Shown: positions 9,125 through 18,737, counted from the stretch's first letter. The stretch is 64,000 bases of DNA from an uncultured Mucilaginibacter sp. (GCF_913773635.1 NZ_CAJYGQ010000008.1:62001-126000); one strand, 5' to 3'. Translations and numbers: made by a program. Notes: a model not told the origin generated them from the letters alone.

Positions 9125-10558
9125 TTAACTTTTACGCAATCCAGCAAAATAAGTTGCAAAGTTTAACAAATCGGCTTCGGCGAAGGCTTTGGTAACCAGT
9201 TGTAACCCTAACGGTAAATTTTGGCTATTGTTTTCCATCGGCAAAGATATAGCCGGCACACCGGCAAGTGATGCCTGAACTGTAAATATGTCTTCCAGAT
9301 ACGTTACTACCGGATCAATATCGGTACGCCCTATCTTAAACGCAGGCTCGGGCGCCGTTGGTGTTAGTATGAAGTCGTATTGCTTCAAAATCTCATCGGT
9401 ACGTTCTTTAATAAGCCGCCTTACCTTTTGCGCTTTCGCGTAATAAGCGTCATAATAACCTGCGCTCAGCACAAATGTACCAAGCATAATACGGCGCTTA
9501 ACCTCAGTTCCAAATCCTTCAGAACGTGAACGCTTGTAAGTACTGGTCAAATCAGTTGCGTTTGCACTACGGTAACCATAATGCACACCATCATAACGAG
9601 CCAGGTTTGATGATGCCTCGGCCATAGTAAGTATATAATAAGTTGGCACTACGTAGTCCAGGTATTCAAACGATACTGGTTCAACGGTATGTCCATCTGC
9701 TTTAAGCTGTTCAATAGCGGTTAAAAGGGTTTCTTTAACTTCAGCATCAAGCCCTTCGCTATCAAAAACTTCTTTTATATAGGCTATTTTCCTTTTTTGA
9801 TCAGTATTAATTTTCAGGGTGCTATAGTGCTCAACAGGTTTGCGCGATGCCGTACTGTCATAATCATCAGCACCGGCTATAACTTCAAGTATCAGGGCCG
9901 CATCCTCTACCGAACGGGTAATTGGCCCTGGCTGATCGAAAGAAGAAGCATATGCTATAATACCATGCCTTGAAACGCGTCCGTAAGTAGGCTTAAGCCC
10001 TACCACACCGCAAAAAGAGGCAGGCTGACGGATTGAGCCGCCCGTATCTGTACCGATAGCTGCGTGGCACATACCTGCCTGCACAGCAACCGCCGAGCCA
10101 CCTGATGAACCACCCGGAACGCGGCTTTCATCGGCCATGTTTTTTACAGGGCCATAATTTGAATTTTCGTTTGCACCGCCCATGGCAAATTCATCGCAAT
10201 TGCATCTGCCTATAATAATGGCATCCTCGGCAAGCAAACGCTCAACCACGGTTGATGAAAAAATTGATTTAAAGCCATGTAAAATTTTTGATGAAGCAGT
10301 AACTTCATGCCCCTTATAACAGATGTTGTCTTTAATGGCAATCACCATTCCGGCAAGGCGTCCGGTGGTAGTTTCACTGTTTTGCAGGCGAATGTCTAAG
10401 GCGGTGGCCTGTGCAATTGCTTCCTCTTCAAAAACTTCGTTATAAGCATTTAAATGAGCATATTGCTTAATATTAGCGAGGTAAGTATTTACCAGGTCTT
10501 TAACAGTAACCGTTCCGGATTTTAAATCGCGCTGAATTTCTGTTAAAGTGGTATACAT
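9125..10558 (-). CDS. gatA: Asp-tRNA(Asn)/Glu-tRNA(Gln) amidotransferase subunit A
   Basis: This is the glutaminase subunit of GatCAB, which supplies ammonia to convert Glu-tRNA(Gln) or Asp-tRNA(Asn) to the amidated forms. The amidase-signature triad is intact: Lys in IAIKDN (about residue 76 from ATG 10558), cis-Ser in PGGSSGGS (about 151) and nucleophile Ser in GTDTGGSIRQP (about 175). The length, 477-480 residues, is normal. ATG 10558 is preferred over the ATG three codons upstream. gatB and gatC are not adjacent, which is common in this phylum. The upstream tatA gene is separated by a hairpin, so gatA may have its own promoter. Confidence 0.96.
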   Translation of the reverse strand: MYTTLTEIQRDLKSGTVTVKDLVNTYLANIKQYAHLNAYNEVFEEEAIAQATALDIRLQNSETTTGRLAGMVIAIKDNICYKGHEVTASSKILHGFKSIFSSTVVERLLAEDAIIIGRCNCDEFAMGGANENSNYGPVKNMADESRVPGGSSGGSAVAVQAGMCHAAIGTDTGGSIRQPASFCGVVGLKPTYGRVSRHGIIAYASSFDQPGPITRSVEDAALILEVIAGADDYDSTASRKPVEHYSTLKINTDQKRKIAYIKEVFDSEGLDAEVKETLLTAIEQLKADGHTVEPVSFEYLDYVVPTYYILTMAEASSNLARYDGVHYGYRSANATDLTSTYKRSRSEGFGTEVKRRIMLGTFVLSAGYYDAYYAKAQKVRRLIKERTDEILKQYDFILTPTAPEPAFKIGRTDIDPVVTYLEDIFTVQASLAGVPAISLPMENNSQNLPLGLQLVTKAFAEADLLNFATYFAGLRKS

Positions 10559-10584
10559 TTTTCCCATAGGCCGCTAAAATAAAA

Positions 10585-10625
10585 AAACTTATCAGTTGAT
10601 AATAAAATTACCAACCAATAAGTTT
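10585..10625 (-). terminator. Probable terminator between tatA and gatA
   Basis: Bases 10585-10592 pair with 10618-10625 over 8 bp, with a short inner GTTG/CAAC stem. On the minus strand a run of seven T follows, the right orientation to end the tat transcript. Confidence 0.5.
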
Positions 10626-10657
10626 CAAAAGGTATAAATTACCGAATAAAATTTCCC

Positions 10658-10825
10658 TTACTGAGAAACTTTGCTTTTTTCTTCGGCCGTATCTTTATTA
10701 GATGCGTCTTTAAATTCTTTCACGCCCTGACCTAAACCTCTCATTAGTTCAGGAATTTTGCGTCCTCCGAACAGAATTAAGATTGCAATGATGATCAGAA
10801 TGATTTCTGGTGCTCCTAAACCCAT
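10658..10825 (-). CDS. Twin-arginine translocase TatA/E family protein, short form
   Basis: This 55-residue protein starts MGLGAPEIIL, followed by one transmembrane helix (about 6-20), a hinge (FGGRKIPELMRGLG) and a short amphipathic helix (QGVKEFKDA). This is the full TatA signature in a minimal size. TatA oligomers form the protein-conducting element of the Tat pathway, which exports folded proteins. The gene lies 19 bases downstream of a second TatA-like gene with nearly the same hinge, indicating a tandem duplication. tatC is not in the window. It is too short for many ORF callers but fully supported by its motif. Confidence 0.9.
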   Translation of the reverse strand: MGLGAPEIILIIIAILILFGGRKIPELMRGLGQGVKEFKDASNKDTAEEKSKVSQ

Positions 10826-10844
10826 GATTTAATGATTTTTGTTT

Positions 10845-11168
10845 TTAATATTCTTTTTTAACACTGGTTTCTGCCTTTTCGTGCTCTTCACTTACAGCAG
10901 TTGAGTTGTGTGTGTCGGTTTCAGTATCGGTATTATAGTTATTACGATATTCAGGTTCTGATGGTTTTTCGTCGAAGCTGTTTATTTGGTTATGAATTTC
11001 ACGTTTAACACCTTCTGATGCATCTTTGAAATCGCGGATTCCTTTACCTAGTCCGCGGGCCAGCTCAGGAAGTTTATTACCACCAAATAACAAAAGGGCA
11101 ACAAACAAGATGAGTATAAATTCGGGTCCGCCGATATTAAACAACTCCAAAAGCACCGGACTATACAT
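10845..11168 (-). CDS. Twin-arginine translocase TatA/E (or TatB-like) protein, long form
   Basis: This 107-residue protein has the TatA architecture: an N-terminal helix (GGPEFILILFVALLLFGG), the hinge NKLPELARGLGKG and the amphipathic helix IRDFKDASEGVKREI. A polar, acidic, Thr/Asn/Glu-rich tail of about 50 residues follows. The longer tail distinguishes it from its 55-residue neighbour and could reflect a TatB-like role, although the helix looks more like TatA. It probably works with that neighbour and an unlinked TatC. The EnvC-like gene lies upstream, 55 bases away. Confidence 0.88.
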   Translation of the reverse strand: MYSPVLLELFNIGGPEFILILFVALLLFGGNKLPELARGLGKGIRDFKDASEGVKREIHNQINSFDEKPSEPEYRNNYNTDTETDTHNSTAVSEEHEKAETSVKKEY

Positions 11169-11223
11169 AATGATTTATTTAAAGGTACAAATATATACAA
11201 TTATAACTTCACAATGTTCATAC

Positions 11224-12546
11224 TTATTGTGAAGCCAACCACGTTTTAGGATTGACAATAGCGCCGGCCTTGTTTAATTCAAAGTGAATAACCGTTTCGC
11301 CGGTGAAAGGATCAGTTGCTACGCTGCCTAATGTTTGCCGCGTATTTACCTTTTGCCCGGCACTTACGCTAACTGAACGTAAATTAGCATACGCCGTTAT
11401 ATATGAACCATGGCGAAGCAGCACCATATAGCTGCCGCTAATATCGTTAACACTTATTACAGTACCTTCGAACACTGCACGCGCAGCGGCACCGCTTGAT
11501 GTACGTATATCTATGCCGTGATTATCATTACGTATACCATCACTTACATACGGACCAAAATCCTGAATAATTTGGCCCGTAGCAACAGGCCATGGCAGTA
11601 AACCCCTGTTACCCATAAAATCGTTATTAAGCTTTGCAGCTTCAGGCGTGGCGGTAAGTGCTTCGGTTGCGGTGCTGCGTGTAATTGGCTTTGGCTTCGC
11701 CGCCTCTGCAATTTCGGCGGCCGATTTATTTTCGGCCCTCGCCTTCTCAGCAGCCAGTGCAGCCCTGCGGGCAGCTTCTGCCCTTGCCTCTGCTTCGGCT
11801 TTACGGCGTGCGGCCTCAACCTCGCGGGCAATGGCATTTTGTATTTGCCTGTCTATCTGCCGGCGTTGCGCCATTAAGGTGCGCTGCTGTTTCTTTAAAG
11901 TCCCTTCTTGTTTCGAAAGATCGTTTACAACGGCAGTTTGCGTGTTACGCTCTTTACCAAGAGTTTCCCTTTCCTTTTGCTGCTCCTCTAACAAGTTACT
12001 TTTCTCGTTCTTCGTTCTGTCGAGCTGATTGATTTTTACATGGAGTTCTTTTTGCGTACCCTGAATTGAAGCTGCCTGGCGCTCCCTATAAGTACCAAAT
12101 TGCTGTAAATATTTTAAGCGTTTGTAAGCCTGATTAAAGTCCTTTCCAGCAAATACAAACATCATCTTGTTATACGCACTTTGATTATGGTAGGCAAAAA
12201 CCACCATAGCAGCGTACTCCTTTTTAAGCTGATCTAACTGACCCTGCAGTGTATGTACCGTATTAGTATTTTCGTTTATCTGGCCGTTAAGCTGTCGTAT
12301 CTCCGAGTTTACGGTTGTTATTTTTTCTTCTCTGAGGGCTATTTGCGCCTTTAATATATTCAGCTGCTTAATAGTTGCCTTTTTGTTTTTGCGGGTTTCT
12401 TCGTACTCGCGGTTAAGATCGGCAAGCTCATTGTTCAGCTTCTCTTTTCTACGTTTTAATTCGGCACTGCTTTGGGCATGTACCTGCACTACGCCTAATA
12501 CGCTTATAGCAAAAAGTAAAACTTTTATAAATTTCATCCGCTTCAA
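11224..12546 (-). CDS. EnvC-like murein hydrolase activator (coiled coil plus M23/LytM domain)
   Basis: This 440-residue secreted protein has a signal peptide ending VHAQ, a long coiled coil (about 27-285, including an Ala/Glu/Arg-rich stretch at 240-285) and a C-terminal LytM fold (about 318-438). EnvC proteins localise through the coiled coil and switch on division amidases. The LytM zinc site looks degenerate: the usual HxxxD is N342...D346, the HxH first His is Val419 (TVIHFE) and the usual YAHL is YANL (N388). That fits a non-catalytic activator rather than an endopeptidase. ATG 12537 is an equally plausible start. It sits in an envelope operon after the DUF4292 lipoprotein. Confidence 0.88.
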   Translation of the reverse strand: MKRMKFIKVLLFAISVLGVVQVHAQSSAELKRRKEKLNNELADLNREYEETRKNKKATIKQLNILKAQIALREEKITTVNSEIRQLNGQINENTNTVHTLQGQLDQLKKEYAAMVVFAYHNQSAYNKMMFVFAGKDFNQAYKRLKYLQQFGTYRERQAASIQGTQKELHVKINQLDRTKNEKSNLLEEQQKERETLGKERNTQTAVVNDLSKQEGTLKKQQRTLMAQRRQIDRQIQNAIAREVEAARRKAEAEARAEAARRAALAAEKARAENKSAAEIAEAAKPKPITRSTATEALTATPEAAKLNNDFMGNRGLLPWPVATGQIIQDFGPYVSDGIRNDNHGIDIRTSSGAAARAVFEGTVISVNDISGSYMVLLRHGSYITAYANLRSVSVSAGQKVNTRQTLGSVATDPFTGETVIHFELNKAGAIVNPKTWLASQ

Positions 12547-12557
12547 AAATATTGAAT

Positions 12558-13361
12558 TTAGTTGGCAGGTGAAAATCCTTGCGGAATGCTGAACGGATAA
12601 TCAAGCGGGCGGTTAAACTCGGTACGGTTATATTCCAGTTCGGCCTGAATGTTTTTATTGCTTACTGCAGATGCTATACTGATATGTGATGGTATGATGC
12701 GGTTATCGGCCTCAACAAACTGGCTATTGGTTACTTTTAATGATTGCCTGGCTGCCTGGTTAGTTAAACTGGTTTGCGTAACTTTTTGGTCAGGACCGAT
12801 AAGCAGTGAATACACCAAACCCTGTAAACTTCCGTTGATAGTTGAATTTCCTCCTGCTCCGGGCTGTAATTGTCCGTTCTCATCAAGTAACTCATTTATA
12901 GCGTTACCTATAAGCAGGGCCTCAACGGTTTGATAATTTACCTGCCGGCCTGCATAGTTATGAATATAACTGAAAGGCTTTTTAATATAAACAGATTGCA
13001 GCTTGTTTATCACCTGTATACTGTCAGGAGTTATAAGTGCACGGGCAACTTCCAAACCTAAAATTGCAGTAATGGAAACCCATATTTTTTTATCATGCTG
13101 AATGCGTATGTTAAGCGTAACATCATTGCTTTTGCCATCAATATTCAGCTTAGTTTTTGCACGACCCGAAAACGTGTTGAACGTAGTTTGCCTGGCCTTT
13201 ACAGCTTCTATTTTTGCTACAACAGGGTTTGCTGCCTTAGTGGTAGTTGTTGTAGCGGCAGAATCGGCTTTGCGGGTTACCAGTTGCTTTTTAGCTTTAC
13301 AGCTGAATAATGCGGTTGCTGCTAAAGCTATAAACAGCTTATTCAATATATTTCTTTTCAT
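12558..13361 (-). CDS. DUF4292 lipoprotein
   Basis: This 267-residue protein has a lipoprotein signal peptide (LFIALAATALFSCKA, lipid Cys at about residue 21). A low-complexity Ala/Thr linker follows, then a domain matching DUF4292: FSGRAKTKLNIDGKSNDVTL and WVSITAILGLEVARALIT. This is a LolA/LptC-like beta-rich architecture often predicted for envelope lipoproteins in Bacteroidota, and its function is unknown. It overlaps the upstream TPR gene by 23 bases and is followed after 11 bases by the EnvC-like gene. That packing implies cotranscription and a shared envelope role. Confidence 0.85.
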   Translation of the reverse strand: MKRNILNKLFIALAATALFSCKAKKQLVTRKADSAATTTTTKAANPVVAKIEAVKARQTTFNTFSGRAKTKLNIDGKSNDVTLNIRIQHDKKIWVSITAILGLEVARALITPDSIQVINKLQSVYIKKPFSYIHNYAGRQVNYQTVEALLIGNAINELLDENGQLQPGAGGNSTINGSLQGLVYSLLIGPDQKVTQTSLTNQAARQSLKVTNSQFVEADNRIIPSHISIASAVSNKNIQAELEYNRTEFNRPLDYPFSIPQGFSPAN

Positions 13362-15069
13362 TTATTTTACGGTCTAATAGTGGTGATGAAGCACCGGCTT
13401 GTTTTGCTTTTTTCCAGTTGGCAACGGCATCTTCAGTTTTGCCAAGGTAAAAAAGTATATCGCCATAATGTTCAACTTGCACAGCACTGCTTTTATTATG
13501 CTCAATAGCTTTTTCTATCCATTGCTTTGCCTCAGCATACTTTTTTTGCCTGAATAATATCCAGGCATATGTATCTTCAAACGAAGCTGTGTTGGGTTGC
13601 AGGTCAATACTGTGTTTTGACATTTGAGCGGCTTTTTCAAGTTGTTCACCACGTATAGACAGATAATAGGCGTAGTTGTTTAACGTGTACGAATTATCAG
13701 GATTATAAGTTAAGGCCTTATCATAAGCAGCGTCTGATTTGCCATTGTCTTTTATCTCGTGGTAACAATCACCCAAAGCAGCATATGCCTGCGATGCCAG
13801 GTCTTTATCATCAGGTTCCACAGCAACTACGTTCTTCAGGTAGCTTAACGCCTGTTGTGCATTTTTCTTTTGCAAATAAGATACCCCAACCAGATAGTTC
13901 ATCCAAGCCTGGTTTGGAAACATAGATAAGGCATTCTCTCCATGTTTAATAGCTTCGTCAATTTTATTCTCGCTTAAATCAAGGCGCACCAATTGTTCAT
14001 GAACAATGTACATCTCAGGGTTAAGCTGTACCGATTTCATGAAAGCCTCCCTTGCTTCCTTCAGCTTATCGTTTTGCGCAAGCATGTCTCCGTAAAGGGC
14101 TTGCACGCGCGCCTCATTGGGGTGTATGGAAGCAGCAATGCGGCTAAGCTCAAGCGCGCTTGCCTTAGCGCTGGCATCGGGAAACTTAGGCACATAGCCC
14201 ATAATTATCCGCACCTTTTGATCAACATCAAGGCTTGAGGAATTAAACGCCAGTTCTAACTCTTTATAACTGGCATCCGTATTTTTGAGAGATCTGTATG
14301 TTTCGGCTAAAGCCAAGTGCAGCAAGCCATCATCTGGTTTTTTTTGTGCAGCACGCTGCAATACCTTCAAGGCCTTGTCCGGAACTCTGTTTGAGTTGTA
14401 AATTTCGGCCAGCAGCAAATAGTACCTGATCTGATCCGGGTTGGTTTCAATCAGCTTTTCCATCTCTGCGGCAGCCTGATCAAGTTTATTTTGACGCAGA
14501 TAAATTTTTTGACGGTTGGCAACCAATTCATCGGTTAAACCCGTCATTTGTTCAAGCTTACTATAAACACCCAATGCCTCATCATATTTCTTTTCCAAGT
14601 AAAAGGCACTGGCTTTATCATAATAATATTCAGGCTTTTCGGGGTTTATTCTGAGTAACTGATCAAATACGTTTTGAAGTTTAGGCAGATTATTGGTCTT
14701 CTCGTAACTATCAGCCAGTGCTACCCAATACCATTCATTATTGGGTTTAATAGCTACGGCCTTTTCCAATAACTGCTGGGCATCGGCCTGGCTGTTTTGA
14801 GCTTTATTAAGCATGGCTAACTGGTACATGGCTGCATCGTTGCTATTATCTAATTGCAGCACGCGGGCAAATAAATCACCTGCTCCCTTACTGTCTTCAA
14901 TGGTTTTTTTACGTAAACCCTCAAAGTACAGCTGTTGCATGGCCACGCTATCTGCCGGCGTTAATGATTTTTGAGCCTGAGCCGTAACTGTAGCTTTACT
15001 ACTGCTTTGAGCAATAGCCAAAGCCGGAACCATCAGTAAACCAAGTATCCAGTAAGCCGGTTTATTCAT
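13339..15069 (-). CDS. Secreted tetratricopeptide-repeat protein
   Basis: The protein has about 576 residues and consists of a signal peptide followed by about a dozen TPR units, such as NNEWYWVALADSYEKTNNL, KPEYYYDKASAFYLEKKYDEA and NSYTLNNYAYYLSIRGEQLE. TPR arrays form protein-binding solenoids, so it is probably a periplasmic or outer-membrane scaffold. ATG 15069 (MNKPAYWILGLL) gives a proper signal peptide and avoids overlap with dut, whereas the longer frame from 15120 overlaps dut by 50 bases. Its coding end overlaps DUF4292 by 23 bases. The partner is unknown. Confidence 0.88.
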   Translation of the reverse strand: MNKPAYWILGLLMVPALAIAQSSSKATVTAQAQKSLTPADSVAMQQLYFEGLRKKTIEDSKGAGDLFARVLQLDNSNDAAMYQLAMLNKAQNSQADAQQLLEKAVAIKPNNEWYWVALADSYEKTNNLPKLQNVFDQLLRINPEKPEYYYDKASAFYLEKKYDEALGVYSKLEQMTGLTDELVANRQKIYLRQNKLDQAAAEMEKLIETNPDQIRYYLLLAEIYNSNRVPDKALKVLQRAAQKKPDDGLLHLALAETYRSLKNTDASYKELELAFNSSSLDVDQKVRIIMGYVPKFPDASAKASALELSRIAASIHPNEARVQALYGDMLAQNDKLKEAREAFMKSVQLNPEMYIVHEQLVRLDLSENKIDEAIKHGENALSMFPNQAWMNYLVGVSYLQKKNAQQALSYLKNVVAVEPDDKDLASQAYAALGDCYHEIKDNGKSDAAYDKALTYNPDNSYTLNNYAYYLSIRGEQLEKAAQMSKHSIDLQPNTASFEDTYAWILFRQKKYAEAKQWIEKAIEHNKSSAVQVEHYGDILFYLGKTEDAVANWKKAKQAGASSPLLDRKINEKKYIE

Positions 15070-15070
15070 T

Positions 15071-15505
15071 TTATACTTTGCCTGTATGCCCGTAACCGCC
15101 GGCACCGCGTATTGTTTCACTTAGCACATCAACCTTTTCCCATTCAACCTTCTCATGTTTGGCAACAATCATCTGGGCAATACGGTCGCCGGTGTTTATC
15201 TCAAAATCGGTATCAGAGAAATTAATTAACAAAACCTTTATTTCGCCCCTGTAATCGGCATCAATTGTACCTGGCGAATTAACAATGCCTATACCATGTT
15301 TAAACGCCAAACCACTGCGCGGGCGTATTTGCGCCTCAAAACTTTCCGGTAGTTCAATATGCAACCCTGTTGGAATTAATTTACGTTCCATTGGTTTAAG
15401 CACAACGGTTTCTGTTACATCTGCACGTAAATCCATACCTGCAGCGTGCAACGTTTCATATGCCGGAAGGGCATTTTTAGAATTATTGATAATACGAATG
15501 ATCAT
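15071..15505 (-). CDS. dut: Deoxyuridine 5'-triphosphate nucleotidohydrolase
   Basis: dUTPase hydrolyses dUTP to dUMP and pyrophosphate, keeping uracil out of DNA and feeding dTMP synthesis. All five trimeric dUTPase motifs are present in 144 residues: [28 protein letters not shown] (with the catalytic Asp), GDRIAQMIV and the C-terminal [11 protein letters not shown] arm. Its start codon overlaps the stop of the upstream flippase gene (15505-15507), and the TPR gene begins one base after its stop. All three are therefore probably one transcript. Confidence 0.97.
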   Translation of the reverse strand: MIIRIINNSKNALPAYETLHAAGMDLRADVTETVVLKPMERKLIPTGLHIELPESFEAQIRPRSGLAFKHGIGIVNSPGTIDADYRGEIKVLLINFSDTDFEINTGDRIAQMIVAKHEKVEWEKVDVLSETIRGAGGYGHTGKV

Positions 15506-16977
15506 TACTTTCTTAGGATAGCTGATATTTGTCTGCGTTCGGCCAAAAATGCTGCGGCTGCAAATAAAACAAGCAGGCCGTTGCCAATAAACAGGTTACG
15601 TTTAAAAACGCTGAATGATAAAAATACAATTATGATTGAACTTACAATGTAAGCAAGGTTTTTTTTGATGTTGTATGGTATGGGATAGTTTTTTTGTCCC
15701 CATAGGTACGAAAGCACCATCATACTGGCATAAGCAACTAGTGATGCCCAGGCCGAGGCCATGTAACTATACTTTGGAATAAATACAACATTTAATACAA
15801 CAGTTAGAAAAGCACCAACCCCTGATATATATAACCCGTAACGGGTTTGATCAGACAGCTTGTACCATATGGAAAGATTCATGTAAATACCTAAACTGAG
15901 GTACCCGAACAATAATAGCGGCACAACACCTAAACCCGACCAGTACGACGGGCCAATAAAGTATTTCAGCAACTCAATATTTGCCATTAATGCCACAAAA
16001 ATAACAGCAACGGCAATTACAAAATAATCCATAATAAAGGCATAGGTGGTACCTGCATTTTTGTCTTTGGCCTTGCTAAAAAAGAACGGCTCGGCCCCTA
16101 AACGAAACGCCTGGACAAACAGATTTAAGAAAATGGCAATTTTACCACAAGCCGAATAGATGCCTAAATCTGTAGAATTCTTTATAAACTTTGGAAGCAA
16201 AATCTTGTCAAGATTTTCATTTATAATGAACGAAAAATTGGCAACAAGTACCGGCCAGCTGTAACTCAGCATTTCGGCAAGCATAGCTTTGTCAATACGG
16301 GGTTTTACACCGGCTAATTCGGGCAATAAAAGCAAAAGCGTTACTACACTGGCAATAAGGTTTGACAAAAACACATATCCCAACCAACCAGGCCTGAACC
16401 AGCTTTTAAAAAAATCGGCTCCCGGTAATTGGTGTTCTATAATGTAAGGCAACACAATAATAAAAGCCAGGTTAAGCCCTATGAATGTAAATATATTCAC
16501 CAGTTTAAGCAAGCCATAGCGGCCGGGGCGCCCATCAGCCCGTAAACGTGCAAAAGGAATTACACACCAGGCATCAACCACCAATATAGCTAAAAAATAC
16601 CGGGTGTAATTGATATAGTCCTGTGCGGGTGTTTTTGCATCAATACGTACCCAATTGGTTATGGGGCCAATAAAGGGTAGCGTAGCCAGCAGAAATATAA
16701 TAGTGATTATAAAAATAGCGCCAAACGAGTTGTTGTAAACCGTTTGCTTATCATCAGCACGCTTGTTTAAATACCTGAAGTAGGTGGTTTCCATACCAAA
16801 TGCTAAAAAAGCATTCAGCAACGATGCCCAGGCAAACATGTTACCAAATATGGCGTAAACGCTTGGCGGATAAGCCCTGGTATATAGTGATGTTAAAAAG
16901 AAATTAAGCGTACGTCCGGCTATGGTGGTTAAACCGTAAACTGCCGTTTGGCCCGCAAATTTTTTAGCTGTAGACAA
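15505..16977 (-). CDS. Polysaccharide flippase (MOP superfamily, Wzx-like)
   Basis: This 490-residue protein has about 12-14 membrane helices. The N-terminus has the family form: [26 protein letters not shown], with Arg/Tyr-rich entry residues (run reported here as positions 9-34). MOP flippases move lipid-linked oligosaccharide across the inner membrane. It heads the dut/TPR/DUF4292/EnvC series. A second flippase lies at about 49.4-50.8 kb, so this one may serve a different glycan. A TATTTTTG box (minus strand, 17056-17063) about 80 bases upstream is a possible promoter. Confidence 0.88.
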   Translation of the reverse strand: MSTAKKFAGQTAVYGLTTIAGRTLNFFLTSLYTRAYPPSVYAIFGNMFAWASLLNAFLAFGMETTYFRYLNKRADDKQTVYNNSFGAIFIITIIFLLATLPFIGPITNWVRIDAKTPAQDYINYTRYFLAILVVDAWCVIPFARLRADGRPGRYGLLKLVNIFTFIGLNLAFIIVLPYIIEHQLPGADFFKSWFRPGWLGYVFLSNLIASVVTLLLLLPELAGVKPRIDKAMLAEMLSYSWPVLVANFSFIINENLDKILLPKFIKNSTDLGIYSACGKIAIFLNLFVQAFRLGAEPFFFSKAKDKNAGTTYAFIMDYFVIAVAVIFVALMANIELLKYFIGPSYWSGLGVVPLLLFGYLSLGIYMNLSIWYKLSDQTRYGLYISGVGAFLTVVLNVVFIPKYSYMASAWASLVAYASMMVLSYLWGQKNYPIPYNIKKNLAYIVSSIIIVFLSFSVFKRNLFIGNGLLVLFAAAAFLAERRQISAILRK

Positions 16978-17086
16978 TTAAAATACCTTTTAGTTAATAG
17001 CTCACTGCTGATGACGCATGGCGGTATAGTATTCGTTGTAAGACGTTTACTGCCACAAAAATAACAAACCATTATAATCAATTAAA

Positions 17087-17362
17087 TCATCGCTTCACTA
17101 CCTCAAAGTTACGATAGTTTTTCAGTTCAGCTTCGTTGCTTTTAACCTCGGCTACTTTGGCGTCTTGCGGGCCTTCGTTACACCACTCTAAAAACATATC
17201 CAAAAACATGGTATCGGCTTCGGCTTCTATATAAACGTCGCCATTGGGTTCATTACGTACAATGCCCCGCACACCCAACTGGTCGGCAACGGCCTTGGTT
17301 GACGCACGGTAAGATACTCCCTGAACTTTGCCTTGTACGGTTATGTTTAAATGCTTTATCAT
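17087..17362 (-). CDS. acyP: Acylphosphatase
   Basis: This small enzyme of about 91 residues hydrolyses carboxyl-phosphate bonds such as acetyl phosphate. The diagnostic loop VQGVSYRAST carries the catalytic Arg, and RGIVRNEPNGDVYIEAEA carries the catalytic Asn. ATG 17362 (MIKHLNITVQGKVQG) matches the usual family start; the frame is open eight codons further upstream. It lies 57 bases downstream of the amidohydrolase gene on the same strand. The physiological substrate is uncertain, as for most bacterial acylphosphatases. Confidence 0.93.
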   Translation of the reverse strand: MIKHLNITVQGKVQGVSYRASTKAVADQLGVRGIVRNEPNGDVYIEAEADTMFLDMFLEWCNEGPQDAKVAEVKSNEAELKNYRNFEVVKR

Positions 17363-17418
17363 ATAGCCATAAAATATGAGTCGCAATTATACGGCTAATG
17401 CTGCAATAATAGCACCCT

Positions 17419-18585
17419 TTATAGTAAACGGGTTACCTGCGTTTCAGGTGTAATTTTGAAGCCATCTAAATTAGTAAGCAAATTCAATCCAGGCGTTTTA
17501 CCGGGCTCAATGGTGCCTATTTCATCATCAATGCCTAAAAACCTGGCACCATTAATAGTGGCCCATTCTAACAACTTATTTAAAGGCAAGGATGGAATAT
17601 GCTGCTGCAACACCTGCATTTCGCTCAAAATGGATAGTTTATCGTTTGATGCCAAACTATCTGTACCGAGTGTGATATTGAAGCCTTCATCTAAAAACAA
17701 CTCAACCTTGGGTAGTTTTCCTTCAATGTAAAGGTTTGCGTTAGGGCAAAAACACCACGTAATATTGCGGTCAAAGCGCTTTACAAAGTAAATATCTTTT
17801 AAGTTGGTGCAGGTATTATGTACAAGCAATACTTTTTGCTTATTACTTAATAACGGAATTATTGATTGGATAGAATTGCGCGCCTGCGGTTTGAAATAGC
17901 TTATGTCGATACCAAAACCATCGTACAGGTCAATAAACTTACCGTTTTTGTAGCGGTAAAATTTATTCTCATCCTCACACTCTTGGTTGTGTATGCTTAA
18001 CAGATTACTGCTCGCAGAATCACTATAATTCTTCAGCAGTTTAAACAGCTCTTTTGATACTGAGTACGGCGCATGGGGCACTACCGAGGCTGCCAAAGGC
18101 TTAAATTGCTTTTGCAGCTCCAGAGCGGCATGAAATGCTCCTTCGGCGCGTTCTGGTAAAAAGCCAAAAACCTCAACAAAGGTGTGATAGTAAATTTTGC
18201 TGGCTTTTTTTAGAGCTACCGAATGATTGCTATTTGATATGTCTCCAACTGCAACTATACCATTGTCATACATTTGCTTATCAGCAGCCAGGGCTGCCTG
18301 CTGTATAATTTCATCGTCTACTTTACGTAAAGCTTGTACGGACTTTATAAATTCAACAAGGCCAGAAACTTTAGGTGTTTGCCCGTGAAGGTGTGAAAGC
18401 TCAACATGACAGTGGGCATTAACAAAACCCGGACAAATTATGCCATTTAAGTGTTCGACAGCCACGCCCGGCTGTACGTATGTATTTACTGATACTATTT
18501 TACCGTAGTCATCAACGGTAACAACTCCATTTTTTATCGGATCGGCATTAACAGGAAAAATGTAATCGGCTCTAAAACTTTTCAT
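17419..18585 (-). CDS. Amidohydrolase-family deaminase (SAH/aminodeoxyfutalosine deaminase-like)
   Basis: This 388-residue metal-dependent hydrolase has the TIM-barrel amidohydrolase layout. The N-terminal HxH metal motif is in VNAHCHVELSHLHG, a mid-chain His is in VVPHAPYS, another is in LVHNTC, and the metal Asp is in TLGTDSLASND. The ELSHL pattern is typical of the subgroup annotated as aminodeoxyfutalosine or S-adenosylhomocysteine deaminase. No menaquinone genes are nearby, so the substrate is left open. A short beta-sandwich domain is formed by the two ends of the chain. It is divergent from rlmN. Confidence 0.8.
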   Translation of the reverse strand: MKSFRADYIFPVNADPIKNGVVTVDDYGKIVSVNTYVQPGVAVEHLNGIICPGFVNAHCHVELSHLHGQTPKVSGLVEFIKSVQALRKVDDEIIQQAALAADKQMYDNGIVAVGDISNSNHSVALKKASKIYYHTFVEVFGFLPERAEGAFHAALELQKQFKPLAASVVPHAPYSVSKELFKLLKNYSDSASSNLLSIHNQECEDENKFYRYKNGKFIDLYDGFGIDISYFKPQARNSIQSIIPLLSNKQKVLLVHNTCTNLKDIYFVKRFDRNITWCFCPNANLYIEGKLPKVELFLDEGFNITLGTDSLASNDKLSILSEMQVLQQHIPSLPLNKLLEWATINGARFLGIDDEIGTIEPGKTPGLNLLTNLDGFKITPETQVTRLL

Positions 18586-18737
18586 TTAATGAAATTTAAC
18601 TTCAATCCCCAACACCAATCTTTAATTTTTGTATCATAGTTGTACTATTGATTCATTTATACAATTAACTTTTAGTTGTTGTTTTTTAATTTTACATTTC
18701 CAAAACGGAGTTGTAAAGTCACTCAATCAATTTTAAG

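Noticed and set aside
11648..12032. Long plus-strand frames opposite the EnvC-like gene
   Set aside because: They are antisense shadows of the Ala/Arg-rich coiled coil, low in complexity and without support.
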